From: Acetatifactor aquisgranensis
GTDB taxonomy: Bacteria > Bacillota > Clostridia > Lachnospirales > Lachnospiraceae
Length of the DNA: 64,000 nucleotides
Direction: 5' to 3'
NCBI RefSeq assembly: GCF_943193215.1
Contig: NZ_CALPDH010000031.1
Span: 1 to 64,000 of the forward strand
In this document: positions 1-8,131 of the stretch, piece after piece
Layout: each line of letters begins with the position of its first letter
Numbering within the stretch: position 1 is the stretch's first letter
Made by a program: the position numbers and the translations under genes
Notes under the pieces: model-generated
Databases searched by the model: none
Seen by the model: only the letters and a program-made list of their open reading frames with translations
What the model was told of the DNA's origin: nothing

Positions 1-1859
1 CTTATTTTACTCTGAGGTATCTTTTTATCAACCACCTTTCTTGGAATTCCCTATGTTTGTATTATACAGGAAGCTCCATTGTTACGGCAACAACGAGCCT
101 GTCGGGGAAAGAATTGGCATATTCCTTGAACTTCCCGCAAAAGTCTATAGCCGGGCTGCCGATTTTGGAATGTGCAGAGTTCGGAAGAAACGTTATTTCT
201 TATGATTATATGGAAGAAAGGGGACAAGAGATTCGGCTTGGAAATATTTTCCATATGAATCATATGGAAAATAACAAGGTCATGTTAGGGCAAAAATCGC
301 TTGCATCACATACATTTGTTACAGGAAGTACAGGTTCCGGAAAAAGTAATACCATTTATCAAATTTTAAGAAATGCCAGAAAAAATGGTGCTAAATTTCT
401 GGTTATCGAACCTGCAAAGGGCGAATATAAGAATGTGTTCGGCAACATTAAGGGCATATCCGTATATGGAACTAATCTGGCGGTATCCCGCTTGCTGAGG
501 ATTAACCCCTTTAGTTTTCCAAAAGAAGTGCATATCCTGGAGCATCTTGACCGCCTGATTGAGATATTCAATGTGTGCTGGCCTATGTATGCGGCAATGC
601 CGGCAGTGCTGAAGCATGCTGTGGAAAAATCATACATAGACTGTGGATGGGATTTGTTGCGTTCCTCAAATAAATATGGGAATGATTTCTATCCTGCATT
701 TTCGGACGTGGCAGATAACATAAAGGATATTATCGATTCCAGCGAATATGACAATGAGAATAAGGGCGCTTACAAAGGATCCCTGCTCACAAGGCTACAG
801 TCCCTTACTAATGGAATCAATGGGTTGATTTTTTCTCAGAATGAAATTCCGGATGTAGAATTATTTGATGAAAATGCGATAATAGATTTGAGCAGAGTCG
901 GATCATCAGAAACAAAGGCTCTCATTATGGGAATGCTGGTACTTAAGCTGCAGGAATACCGTATGTCGAAAGCGAATGAAATGAATTCAGAATTGAAACA
1001 TATTACAGTATTGGAAGAAGCGCATAATATCTTAAGGAGAACATCCACTGAGCAGTCAGCAGGAGGAGCAAATCTTCAGGGAAAGAGTGTGGAGATGCTT
1101 GCCAATGCGATAGCGGAAATGCGTACATATGGAGAAGGATTCATCATTGCGGATCAGGCACCGGGGCTTATGGACATGTCTGTAATCCGGAATACAAATA
1201 CAAAAATAATTATGCGTCTGCCAGATCAATCGGACAGGGAACTGGTAGGAAAAGCGGCCAACCTGAATGATGACCAGATTACAGAGCTGGCAAAACTTCC
1301 ATGTGGAGTTGCGGCGGTATATCAAAATGAATGGGTTCAGCCGGTGCTGTGCAAGGTGGACAGGTATGACGGATTATATAATTCATATTCGTATATTCCC
1401 CAAAACGACGATTATGGGGAAACAGAACTAAAAGGAGTAGAAGAATCCTTGCTGAGATGCATTATGGACAAAGAGCTTCTTGGAAAAGGCAATCACAGAG
1501 AGATTTGCAGACTGGAAAGCATGGTGATAAAATCAAGGCTAGATACATCTGTGAAACGTGATTTTATGGAATATATATTGGAAGAGAAAGAAGATGGGAT
1601 AGAGGCATTAAGGATATTGATATATGATTTTTTGGCCGCAGAAGAAGCTATTAAGGCATCGCGGTATGCCCAAGATTTCTCTGAGTGGGTACAGTCAGTA
1701 GTACATAAGCTAAAGCCGTCCATTCAGGGTTATTCGAAGAAGCAAATTGATTTGGCAATGGCTCTGATCCTGTATGAACAGTCTCTCAGAGATAATGCAT
1801 ATGACGGCTTGTTTTGCCATTTTACAGAAATTTATAAGGAGAGAGGTGGTGTTTTTTAA
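1..1859 (+). CDS. HerA/DUF87-like P-loop ATPase, 5' end cut by window
   Basis: The frame is open from the left edge: codons upstream of the first possible start (TTG at 57) read without a stop, so the true N-terminus lies outside the window. Counting from 57, a Walker A GSTGSGKSN sits near residue 90 and a Walker B VLEEAHNIL near residue 317. They are followed by IIADQAPG and a conserved tail with MRLPDQSDRELVG, the layout of HerA/VirB4-type hexameric pumping ATPases (DUF87). The last ~150 residues are helical and not recognised. The stop overlaps the next gene's ATG (TAATG), so translation of ATPase and nuclease toxin is probably coupled. This suggests the ATPase serves delivery or handling of the toxin. 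Unlike EssC it has no visible multi-ATPase chain, although the cut N-terminus limits this. The fold call is firm; the role is inferred. Confidence 0.75.
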   Translation, partial: YFTLRYLFINHLSWNSLCLYYTGSSIVTATTSLSGKELAYSLNFPQKSIAGLPILECAEFGRNVISYDYMEERGQEIRLGNIFHMNHMENNKVMLGQKSLASHTFVTGSTGSGKSNTIYQILRNARKNGAKFLVIEPAKGEYKNVFGNIKGISVYGTNLAVSRLLRINPFSFPKEVHILEHLDRLIEIFNVCWPMYAAMPAVLKHAVEKSYIDCGWDLLRSSNKYGNDFYPAFSDVADNIKDIIDSSEYDNENKGAYKGSLLTRLQSLTNGINGLIFSQNEIPDVELFDENAIIDLSRVGSSETKALIMGMLVLKLQEYRMSKANEMNSELKHITVLEEAHNILRRTSTEQSAGGANLQGKSVEMLANAIAEMRTYGEGFIIADQAPGLMDMSVIRNTNTKIIMRLPDQSDRELVGKAANLNDDQITELAKLPCGVAAVYQNEWVQPVLCKVDRYDGLYNSYSYIPQNDDYGETELKGVEESLLRCIMDKELLGKGNHREICRLESMVIKSRLDTSVKRDFMEYILEEKEDGIEALRILIYDFLAAEEAIKASRYAQDFSEWVQSVVHKLKPSIQGYSKKQIDLAMALILYEQSLRDNAYDGLFCHFTEIYKERGGVF

Positions 1860-2533
1860 TGAATGAATTCAAAATAACAGATGTACCGGAAATCAAGAGT
1901 CCTGATTCAGAGATTTTTAGCATGAAAAAACCAGAAAGCAGTATGTCCGTGAAAGATGCGAGAGAATTTTGGGATAATAGGTTTAAGGGAGGGGAGGAGT
2001 CGGATGTAGGAGACAAAGGGAATTTAGAACAAGAAGTCGTGGATGGCAAAGTGCAATACTATGACGATAATGGTAATTTGTATCGAATAGATAAGGACTT
2101 GCTTCCCAATTGTGAATACGTGGTCAACAATTATGAATATAAGACTGATGAAATGGGACGGATTATATCTGCAGGAGGAAAGCTTCGCTTGAAAGAAGAG
2201 CAGAAATATGAACCTATAAAGGACTCGATACAAGATATAGGAAAGGGCAGTGAGCGTATGACAGATGACCGAGGCCATTTAATCGGAAGTCGCTTTGATG
2301 GAGGAGATGGACTTGAAAATGCAGTGCCCCAAGATGCGAAAATAAATAGGGGTGACTACAATGCGTTTGAAGGTACGCTTGCAAAAGCAGTTGAGGAGGG
2401 AAAAGATGTAAAAATAAAAGTAATACCTATTTATGAAGGGGATAGCAGAAGACCAACAACTATAGGTGTCACATATAGTATAAACGGTGAATTGAATATT
2501 CGGATTTTTCCGAATTCACGTGGAAAGGAGTAG
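1859..2533 (+). CDS. Polymorphic toxin with DNA/RNA non-specific endonuclease C-terminus
   Basis: A 224-residue protein without signal peptide. The N-terminal ~60 residues (around VKDAREFWDNRF) look like a short delivery or pre-toxin region. The C-terminal half carries DDRGHLIGSRFDGGDG (about residues 136-151) followed by INRGDYNAFE. These match the DRGH active-site His and the downstream Asn of the Endonuclea_NS_2 family, which cleaves DNA and RNA with a metal ion. The start overlaps the stop of the upstream ATPase, and the next gene, 3 bp downstream, is a typical immunity protein. This marks a contact-dependent or secreted antibacterial toxin rather than a housekeeping nuclease. Base composition is AT-rich like its neighbours and unlike the region after 4 kb, which suggests transfer. 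The target cell and secretion route cannot be seen. Confidence 0.75.
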   Translation: MNEFKITDVPEIKSPDSEIFSMKKPESSMSVKDAREFWDNRFKGGEESDVGDKGNLEQEVVDGKVQYYDDNGNLYRIDKDLLPNCEYVVNNYEYKTDEMGRIISAGGKLRLKEEQKYEPIKDSIQDIGKGSERMTDDRGHLIGSRFDGGDGLENAVPQDAKINRGDYNAFEGTLAKAVEEGKDVKIKVIPIYEGDSRRPTTIGVTYSINGELNIRIFPNSRGKE

Positions 2534-2536
2534 TCT

Positions 2537-2914
2537 ATGAACGAAAATATGTTTCAGAATATATTTGATAAGCTGCAAGAGGTTCTTCCACAAAAATGGG
2601 ATAAGATAGTTTTTTATGCCAGCTATTTTCAAGGAAGTTATAATATGAAATACTTTATTGATTTAGGAGATGGGGAATATAAAGATTGCTTCAGCCTGGG
2701 AAATATACCTAACATGCAGTTAATGAAACTATTTATGGATATCAATAAAATTATATCACCAATCAGGGATTACTTGGAAGAGGCGTCAAAATGGAATGTA
2801 ATAACAATGATTATTGAGGCAGATGGAAATTTCAAAACTCATTTTGACTACAGTGCCAAGAATGATAATTTTATATCATATGAGAAAGAATGGAAAAAAT
2901 ATTATTTAGGATGA
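2537..2914 (+). CDS. YezG/DUF600-like immunity protein
   Basis: A small acidic cytosolic protein (125 aa) beginning MNENMFQNIFDKLQEVLP, with WDKIVFYASYFQGSY, a central strand-rich part and the C-terminal HFDYSAKNDNFISYEKEWKKYYLG. This pattern fits the YezG/DUF600 immunity family, which usually follows nuclease toxin genes in Firmicutes and binds the cognate toxin. It starts 3 bp after the toxin stop and has GGAAAGGAG as ribosome binding site, so it is co-translated with the toxin. The family call comes from pattern and context, not from a search. Confidence 0.65.
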   Translation: MNENMFQNIFDKLQEVLPQKWDKIVFYASYFQGSYNMKYFIDLGDGEYKDCFSLGNIPNMQLMKLFMDINKIISPIRDYLEEASKWNVITMIIEADGNFKTHFDYSAKNDNFISYEKEWKKYYLG

Positions 2915-3073
2915 TTGGTCTGGATGCTGTACCATGGCAGACGGTGAATCGGGTCGGAAAACGGTTAGAGCTTATAAGTGATTGATAGTTATATAAGATA
3001 GTTGAAATATGCTTTTGGCATACCTGATTTTGAAATCTTTTATGCTTTGCGAAATAAGAAGGAGGAATCCCAA

Positions 3074-3784
3074 ATGACATCATTCATTCAAGTGAAAGCG
3101 AAAAAGCTTACAGTACTAATAGTCACTGTTGCTGTTATTATCATCATTGTGGGAATATTTTATAAAGGATACTTAAGCGCCACAGAAAAATATGAAGCAA
3201 CAATCCAAAGACTGGAGGAAGAGGTTGAGAGGCTTTCAGAACCGGTGGCTGTGTATGAGGAGGCCTCCAAGGAAATAGATATCCGTGTCATAAATGCGGA
3301 AATCCAGGATATCGGCGAACTTGCCACGATAGAATATCTATATACGGATGCTGGGAAGTTTGAAGACCCTGCGGAGCTGTTCGGAAAAGAGATTCCCTTT
3401 TCTTTCACCACGAAATCATTCATCGTAAAATGGGATGGTACTATCAAGGCCGGGGTGGATATCAGCAAAGTGACGGCAGAGGTAAATAAGGAAAAGAAAG
3501 AAATAGTCGTACATATCCCGGAGGCGGAAATCCTTTCCCATGAGATAGAAGATGACAGCATAGAGACCCTCGATGAAAAAGACGGCCTGTTCAATAAAAT
3601 CAAAGTGGAGGATATCAGGGAGTTCGACATCAACAGCAAGGCTGCCATGGAGCAAAGAGCGATTGAAAATGGTCTTTTGGACAAGGCCTTTGAAAACGCG
3701 AAATCGATTATATATAAATTGCTGGATACAGATATGGTCGAGGAACTGGAATATAGCATTACATTCGAGACGATTAATGAATAA
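3074..3784 (+). CDS. DUF4230-like membrane-anchored protein
   Basis: The ATG at 3074 is preferred over the upstream in-frame start at 3002 because AAGGAGG lies just before it. The 236-residue product has one N-terminal membrane segment (about residues 12-30, LTVLIVTVAVIIIIVGIFY), then a short coiled coil (TEKYEATIQRLEEEVERL). The remaining ~170 residues are an extracytoplasmic domain with alternating strands (FSFTTKSFIVKWDGTIKAGVDISKV) like DUF4230 proteins. The biochemical function of that family is unknown. It is followed by a hairpin terminator. It has its own spacing of 160 bp from the immunity gene, so it may not belong to the toxin cassette. Confidence 0.65.
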   Translation: MTSFIQVKAKKLTVLIVTVAVIIIIVGIFYKGYLSATEKYEATIQRLEEEVERLSEPVAVYEEASKEIDIRVINAEIQDIGELATIEYLYTDAGKFEDPAELFGKEIPFSFTTKSFIVKWDGTIKAGVDISKVTAEVNKEKKEIVVHIPEAEILSHEIEDDSIETLDEKDGLFNKIKVEDIREFDINSKAAMEQRAIENGLLDKAFENAKSIIYKLLDTDMVEELEYSITFETINE

Positions 3785-3792
3785 GCTAAAGA

Positions 3793-3831
3793 GGGGCATT
3801 ATCTGGATTTATAGGGTAATGCCCCGTTCTT
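3793..3831 (+). terminator. Rho-independent terminator after DUF4230 gene
   Basis: Perfect 9-bp stem GGGGCATTA / TAATGCCCC (3793-3801, 3817-3825) with a 15-nt loop, then GTTCTT. It begins 9 bp after the stop codon. The T-tract is weak. Confidence 0.6.
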
Positions 3832-3866
3832 AATGTTAACGAATGTTAACGAATCCTTTTTTCAGC

Positions 3867-3895
3867 TTGACAAAATCCCATTCCCATATTATCCT
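3867..3895 (+). promoter_or_regulatory. Sigma-A type promoter upstream of the Rpn nuclease gene
   Basis: TTGACA at 3867-3872, a 17-nt spacer and TATCCT at 3890-3895. It lies about 220 bp upstream of the start at 4115. The -35 is perfect; the -10 matches 4 of 6. The remaining leader holds no recognisable gene. Confidence 0.45.
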
Positions 3896-4114
3896 AAATC
3901 TATGGACAACAAGTCCAAAGTCTCAATTTCAGGAATTTCTAAGGTTTAATAGCGTTTCTGCTGTTTTTCACTGGAAAGTACTACTTAAGATTCATCAAAA
4001 AATGGAAAAGGCAGGAGCGGTATCGCCTCAGGCGGCTCCTGCCGAAAGAAAGCAGGCTCTATGGAATGCATCATCCGAAATAAGCATCCATGGAAAGTCA
4101 AAAAGGAGGAGTCT

Positions 4115-5107
4115 ATGGGGATAGAAAATGATGCGATATTGTCATATCTGGAAAACAACGGACGCTTCGCCGATTTGTTCAACCAGTGTTTCTTTGGAGG
4201 AAAGCAGTGGGTGAAGCCACAAGAATTGAAAGAGGGTTCAGAGGTTTACACGCCGTCCCCGAAGAGTAATCGCAGGCCAAGAATCCGCGACATCAAAAGA
4301 CGATTAGAGTCGGGAGCCTGCCTGAAAGTCCTGGCGGTGGAGGCGCAAAGCGATGTAAGCTACATCATGCCCTGGCGCATCATGGAATACGATTGCAGGG
4401 AATACGAGAAGCAGATTCGGAAGATTCAGAGCGCCAACCAGAGTGCGGAGGAATCCGGCAGGAAAGGAATCTACGCCAGCACGGGGGAGCGCCTGTGGCG
4501 ATACAGGCGGGAAGACCGCATCGCACCGATCTATACCATATGCCTCTATCATGGCCAGGAGAAATGGGATGGGCCCAAAGGACTGAAGGACATGGTGGAT
4601 TTTGCCGCGGGCTGTTCCGAGGCTGAGAAGAGGGACTGGGAGAGCCGCTTCATAGATTACCCCATGCGCCTCATATGCGCCAACGAGCCCATGGACTGTT
4701 CCGGATTCCGGACATCTTTGGGCGCAGTGTTCGCCCTGCTTCCTTTCCGGAGCGACAGAGCGGGCCTGAAGCAGATGCTTGATAAAAATCCGTCATACGG
4801 CCGACTGGATGAAGAGACGGCAGAGACAATCGGCATCCTGATGGGAGTGGAAGGCTTTATGGAGCATAAAGAAGAATATAAGAAAGGGGAGACATATAAT
4901 TTGTGCCAGGCAATTCGGGAAATGATAGAAGATGGTAGGATGGAAGGGCTGAAAGAGGGTATGAAAGAGGAAAAAACCAACGGCCTCCGCATTTTCATCC
5001 GGTCCAACCGTGATGACGGTGTGGCGGATGAGACGATTGCTGAAAAGCTGCAGAAATATTATTCCCTCAACAAAGAGGAGGCGTGGGAGGCGCTGTCCCA
5101 TAACTGA
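4115..5107 (+). CDS. Rpn-family recombination-promoting nuclease (transposase_31-like)
   Basis: The ATG at 4115 has AAGGAGGAG 5 bp upstream; the longer in-frame start at 4061 has none. The 330-residue product has the Rpn/YhgA-like PD-(D/E)XK pattern: an N-terminal RFADLFNQCFFGG, then LKVLAVEAQSDVSYIMPWR with the E-x-Q catalytic strand and following helix, then IAPIYTICLYHGQ and a helical C-terminus. A charged region (EMIEDGRMEGLKEGMKEE) near residue 275 is typical of these proteins. E. coli Rpn proteins are DNA endonucleases that promote RecA-independent recombination. It is a single-gene unit between a promoter at 3867 and a terminator at 5243, next to the AT-rich toxin cassette. Confidence 0.75.
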   Translation: MGIENDAILSYLENNGRFADLFNQCFFGGKQWVKPQELKEGSEVYTPSPKSNRRPRIRDIKRRLESGACLKVLAVEAQSDVSYIMPWRIMEYDCREYEKQIRKIQSANQSAEESGRKGIYASTGERLWRYRREDRIAPIYTICLYHGQEKWDGPKGLKDMVDFAAGCSEAEKRDWESRFIDYPMRLICANEPMDCSGFRTSLGAVFALLPFRSDRAGLKQMLDKNPSYGRLDEETAETIGILMGVEGFMEHKEEYKKGETYNLCQAIREMIEDGRMEGLKEGMKEEKTNGLRIFIRSNRDDGVADETIAEKLQKYYSLNKEEAWEALSHN

Positions 5108-5242
5108 TGGGAGAAGTCCATGAAACAGCTGTGAAGGCCATATGAGATAAAATTGAATTACGACAACCTGTTCAAGGCTGCGCTTCGGCAAGGATGGCCG
5201 GAGACAATATCCAAAACTTTCACAAAAAATTAACAAAAAAAT

Positions 5243-5272
5243 GCAATTCGTCCTATGCGAGTTGCGTTTTTT
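5243..5272 (+). terminator. Rho-independent terminator after the Rpn gene
   Basis: Stem GCAATTCG / CGAGTTGC (one G-T pair) with a 7-nt loop, an A-run before and GTTTTTT after. It separates the Rpn gene from the decarboxylase operon. Confidence 0.7.
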
Positions 5273-5273
5273 A

Positions 5274-5282
5274 TGTTATACT
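5274..5282 (+). promoter_or_regulatory. Extended -10 promoter of the decarboxylase operon
   Basis: TGTTATACT contains the extended -10 (TGnTATACT) about 95 bp before the first gene of the operon. No good -35 lies 16-18 bp upstream, because that position falls inside the terminator hairpin. Extended -10 promoters can work without one. Confidence 0.4.
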
Positions 5283-5377
5283 GTTTAGGACAATAATCAT
5301 GGGGGTATTTGCGGTTTTCCGATATACCCCGGTTAAGTCGTTAGTATTTATCTAATTATAAATGGAGGACTGAGAGC

Positions 5378-6808
5378 ATGAGTACTACTTCAAAAGCGAG
5401 CCAAAGAATAACAGCTTTGCTCGATGACAACAGTTTCGTTGAAATCGGCGCACTTGTGACGGCAAGAGCCACTGATTTCAATATGAAACCCAACGAGACT
5501 CCTTCTGACGGTTGTATTACCGGCTATGGAGTGATCGGCGGGAAGCCTGTGTATGTGTACAGCCAGGATGCTTCCGTGATGAACGGGACTATCGGCGAGA
5601 TGCATGCCAAGAAGATTGCGGGTCTCTATGATCTGGCGATGAAGACCGGCTCCCCTGTAATCGGACTGATTGATTCCGCAGGGCTGAGGCTGCAGGAGGC
5701 AACGGATGCGCTGAACGCTTTCGGCGCGATTTATATGAAGCAGACGTATGTATCTGGCATCATCCCCCAGATTACTGCCATTCTGGGAACCTGCGGAGGA
5801 GGGCTTGCCCTGTTCCCCACCCTGACTGACTTCACTTTCATGGAGGAGAAGAACGCGAAGCTTTTCGTCAATGCGCCCAATGCGCTGGACGGAAATGTGA
5901 TAAGCAAATGCGATTCCTCCACAGCTGCGTTCCAGTCTGAGGAAAGCGGCATTGTGGATGTGGTGGCCGATGAAGCTACAGTCCTTTCCAAAATCAGGGA
6001 TTTGATCGGTTTCCTGCCTTCCAACAGCAATGAGGGCAGCGATATCGTGGAGTGCACGGATGATCTGAACCGTGTGAACGAGGAGCTGGCAGGCTGCGCG
6101 GGAGACACTTCCATAGCGCTTTCCATCCTGGCTGACAGCAATGATTTCTTCGAGGTAAAGGCAGGCTATGCCAAGGATATGGTGGTAGGCTTCATAAAGC
6201 TGGACGGTGTGACCGTAGGCGCAGTGGCCAACCGCAGCGAGATATGCGACGAGGAAGGAAAGGTGGCTGAGAAGCTGGATGCTGTCCTGTCCAGGGAGGG
6301 ATGCGAGAAAGCTGCTGATTTCGTGAACTTCTGCGACGCATTCGAGATTCCCGTGCTGACGCTGACGAATGTAAAGGGCTACAAGGCGACTATGTGCTCC
6401 GAAAAAGGAATCGCAAAGGCAGCCGCAAAGTTGACCTATGCTTTCGCGAACGCCACCGTTCCCAAGGTGAATGTGATCGTGGGCAAGGCTCTCGGCACTG
6501 CTGCCATCGCCATGAACTCCAAGGCTCTCGGCGCGGATATTACTTTTGCGTGGCCGGACGCTCAGGTTGGCGCCATGGAAGGAAAGCTTGCGGCGAAGAT
6601 TATGTATGACGGTCAGGGCGCGGATGTGATTAATGAGAAAGCCTCTGAGTACGATGCGCTTAACTGCAGCGCCGGAAGCGCCGCCAGAAGAGGGTATGTC
6701 GACAGCATTGTAGAGCCCGCTGACACCAGAAAATACGTTATCGGCGCTTTTGAGATGCTCTTCACCAAGAGCGAGGACCGTCCCGCAAAAAAGCACGGAA
6801 CTGTATAG
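5378..6808 (+). CDS. mmdA: Acyl-CoA carboxyltransferase (methylmalonyl-CoA decarboxylase alpha type)
   Basis: GGAGG lies 11 bp before the ATG. The 476-residue protein has two crotonase-like carboxyltransferase halves. The N-terminal half has DGCITGYGVIGGKPVYVYSQD, GTIGEMHAKKI and LIDSAGLRLQEA with the glycine-rich ILGTCGGGLAL. The C-terminal half has VGAVANRS, DFVNFCDAFEIPVLTLTNVKGY and ALGTAAIAMNS. Enzymes of this family move CO2 from a malonyl- or methylmalonyl-type CoA ester to biotin on a carrier protein. It is a little shorter than classical MmdA (about 510-520). First gene of a five-gene operon with gamma, carrier and beta subunits of a Na+ pump, so it is the CoA-ester carboxyltransferase of that complex. 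Glutaconyl-CoA or malonyl-CoA as substrate cannot be excluded. Confidence 0.85.
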   Translation: MSTTSKASQRITALLDDNSFVEIGALVTARATDFNMKPNETPSDGCITGYGVIGGKPVYVYSQDASVMNGTIGEMHAKKIAGLYDLAMKTGSPVIGLIDSAGLRLQEATDALNAFGAIYMKQTYVSGIIPQITAILGTCGGGLALFPTLTDFTFMEEKNAKLFVNAPNALDGNVISKCDSSTAAFQSEESGIVDVVADEATVLSKIRDLIGFLPSNSNEGSDIVECTDDLNRVNEELAGCAGDTSIALSILADSNDFFEVKAGYAKDMVVGFIKLDGVTVGAVANRSEICDEEGKVAEKLDAVLSREGCEKAADFVNFCDAFEIPVLTLTNVKGYKATMCSEKGIAKAAAKLTYAFANATVPKVNVIVGKALGTAAIAMNSKALGADITFAWPDAQVGAMEGKLAAKIMYDGQGADVINEKASEYDALNCSAGSAARRGYVDSIVEPADTRKYVIGAFEMLFTKSEDRPAKKHGTV

Positions 6809-6824
6809 AAAGGGTGATATAAAG

Positions 6825-7613
6825 ATGAAGAAATTTATAGCCATACTGTGTATGATTACCTGTCTCTTCGGACTGACGGCCTGCGGAAGCGAAGCGGCGC
6901 TGTCAGAGTACGAACAGCGCAAGGTGGAGAACGCACAGCAGCTTGCGGACGAGATGGTCCTCTATCTCTTCGCCCAGTATATGGACGACGCGGCAGCGGA
7001 GTCTTTCGATGGATATACTGCAGGCGAAGTGGAGTATATACTGGAGAATCAGTATAATATCCGGGTGGATGGGAACGCATTCTTGACGGCAATCGATTCA
7101 TTCCATTCCGCAAAGGCTTCCATAGGGACCATTACCGGAACCAATGGAAGCACGGCGACGATTGACGGCAGTCAGATCACCGTGGAGGTAGAGGTTACCG
7201 GCGAGCAGAAGAATGCCACGGCGGAAATCATTTTCTCCAATGACATGTTCCTGAAGCTGGAAGCCGCTGCCCTGAACCCCAAAGCATCCACAAGCGATTT
7301 GATGGGCAATGCGGCGCTGAATACGCTGATTGGTATGGGCACCGTGTTCGCGGTACTGATTCTGATCAGTCTGATTATCTCCGCGTTCAAGGTGATTCCG
7401 AAGATTCAGGCGAACATGGCAAAGAAGAAATCCGCTCCGGCGGAGGGCTCCGGCGTTGACAATGCGGTGACACAGATTGCGGAGCAGGAGGCAATCGTGG
7501 AAGAAGAGACGGACGACTGTGAGCTGGTGGCCGTCATAGCGGCAGCGATTGCAGCCAGCGAGGGCGCTGTCACCACAGACGGATTCGTAGTGCGCTCCAT
7601 CAGGAGAAGATAG
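6825..7613 (+). CDS. OadG-like gamma subunit of Na+ decarboxylase, lipoprotein-like N-terminus
   Basis: Start at ATG 6825, 16 bp after mmdA; a longer open frame reaches into mmdA but lacks a ribosome binding site. The protein (262 aa) starts with a lipoprotein-type signal (MKKFIAILCMITCLFGLTAC, lipobox LTAC). It then has a ~150-residue extracytoplasmic region and one membrane helix (about residues 165-190, TLIGMGTVFAVLILISLIIS). The cytosolic tail is charged and alanine-rich. OadG proteins assemble the decarboxylase complex and link carboxyltransferase to the beta pump. The long N-terminal outside domain plus lipobox is more than the ~80-residue enterobacterial OadG, but resembles gamma-like proteins of Clostridia. 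Membrane location is clear; subunit assignment rests mainly on operon position. Confidence 0.7.
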   Translation: MKKFIAILCMITCLFGLTACGSEAALSEYEQRKVENAQQLADEMVLYLFAQYMDDAAAESFDGYTAGEVEYILENQYNIRVDGNAFLTAIDSFHSAKASIGTITGTNGSTATIDGSQITVEVEVTGEQKNATAEIIFSNDMFLKLEAAALNPKASTSDLMGNAALNTLIGMGTVFAVLILISLIISAFKVIPKIQANMAKKKSAPAEGSGVDNAVTQIAEQEAIVEEETDDCELVAVIAAAIAASEGAVTTDGFVVRSIRRR

Positions 7614-7663
7614 GTTAGGAAAAATAATAAATAAAAGCATTCTATTTTAGGAGGAAATAAAAA

Positions 7664-8041
7664 ATGAAGAATTATACAATTACCGTGAACGGAAATGTAT
7701 ATGATGTAGTAGTAGAGGAAAACACGTCCGGCGCTCCCGTAGCGGCAAAGGCTCCCGCTGCTCCCAAGGCAGCACCGAAAGCTGCTCCTGCAGCCGCTCC
7801 CAAGGCAGCTCCCGCAGGCGGCGCAGGCAGCATCAAGATAGAGGCAGGTGCGGCAGGCAAGGTATTCAAGCTGGAGAAGAAAGTGGGCGATGCGGTAAAG
7901 AAAGGTGACGCAGTCGTCATTATCGAAGCGATGAAGATGGAAATCCCTGTTGTGGCTCCTGAAGACGGAACCGTTGCAAGCGTTGACGTGGCGGTAGGCG
8001 ATGCCGTAGAGGCAGGCGCTGTACTGGCTACCATGAACTGA
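7664..8041 (+). CDS. Biotin carboxyl carrier protein of the decarboxylase
   Basis: A 125-residue protein in three parts. The N-terminal strand region is MKNYTITVNGNVYDVVVEE. A flexible alanine/proline/lysine linker covers about residues 27-50. The C-terminal biotinyl domain has the EAMKME motif whose lysine carries biotin (near residue 90), with mirrored glycine turns (EDGTVASV, VGDAVEAG). It receives CO2 from the carboxyltransferase and delivers it to the membrane beta subunit. AGGAGG lies 12 bp before the ATG. It sits between gamma and beta genes, and it is the only biotin carrier seen in the operon, so both carboxyltransferases probably use it. Confidence 0.92.
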   Translation: MKNYTITVNGNVYDVVVEENTSGAPVAAKAPAAPKAAPKAAPAAAPKAAPAGGAGSIKIEAGAAGKVFKLEKKVGDAVKKGDAVVIIEAMKMEIPVVAPEDGTVASVDVAVGDAVEAGAVLATMN

Positions 8042-8131
8042 CGCGGCGCAAGCGTTCATTCAAGGCAGTGATATACGGTAGAAAGCACTTTAACGGACTT
8101 TTTACCGTCAACAACAACAGGAGGTCAACAA

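Noticed and set aside
1..2914. HerA-nuclease anti-phage defence system
   Set aside because: The nuclease has a dedicated immunity-like gene and DRGH toxin fold, unlike NurA, Sir2 or DUF4297 partners of HerA; a toxin role fits better.
5390..6922. Long minus-strand open frame (510 codons) opposite mmdA
   Set aside because: mmdA is an unmistakable gene on the plus strand; the opposite frame is rich in His/Arg/Leu and has no family pattern or ribosome binding site.
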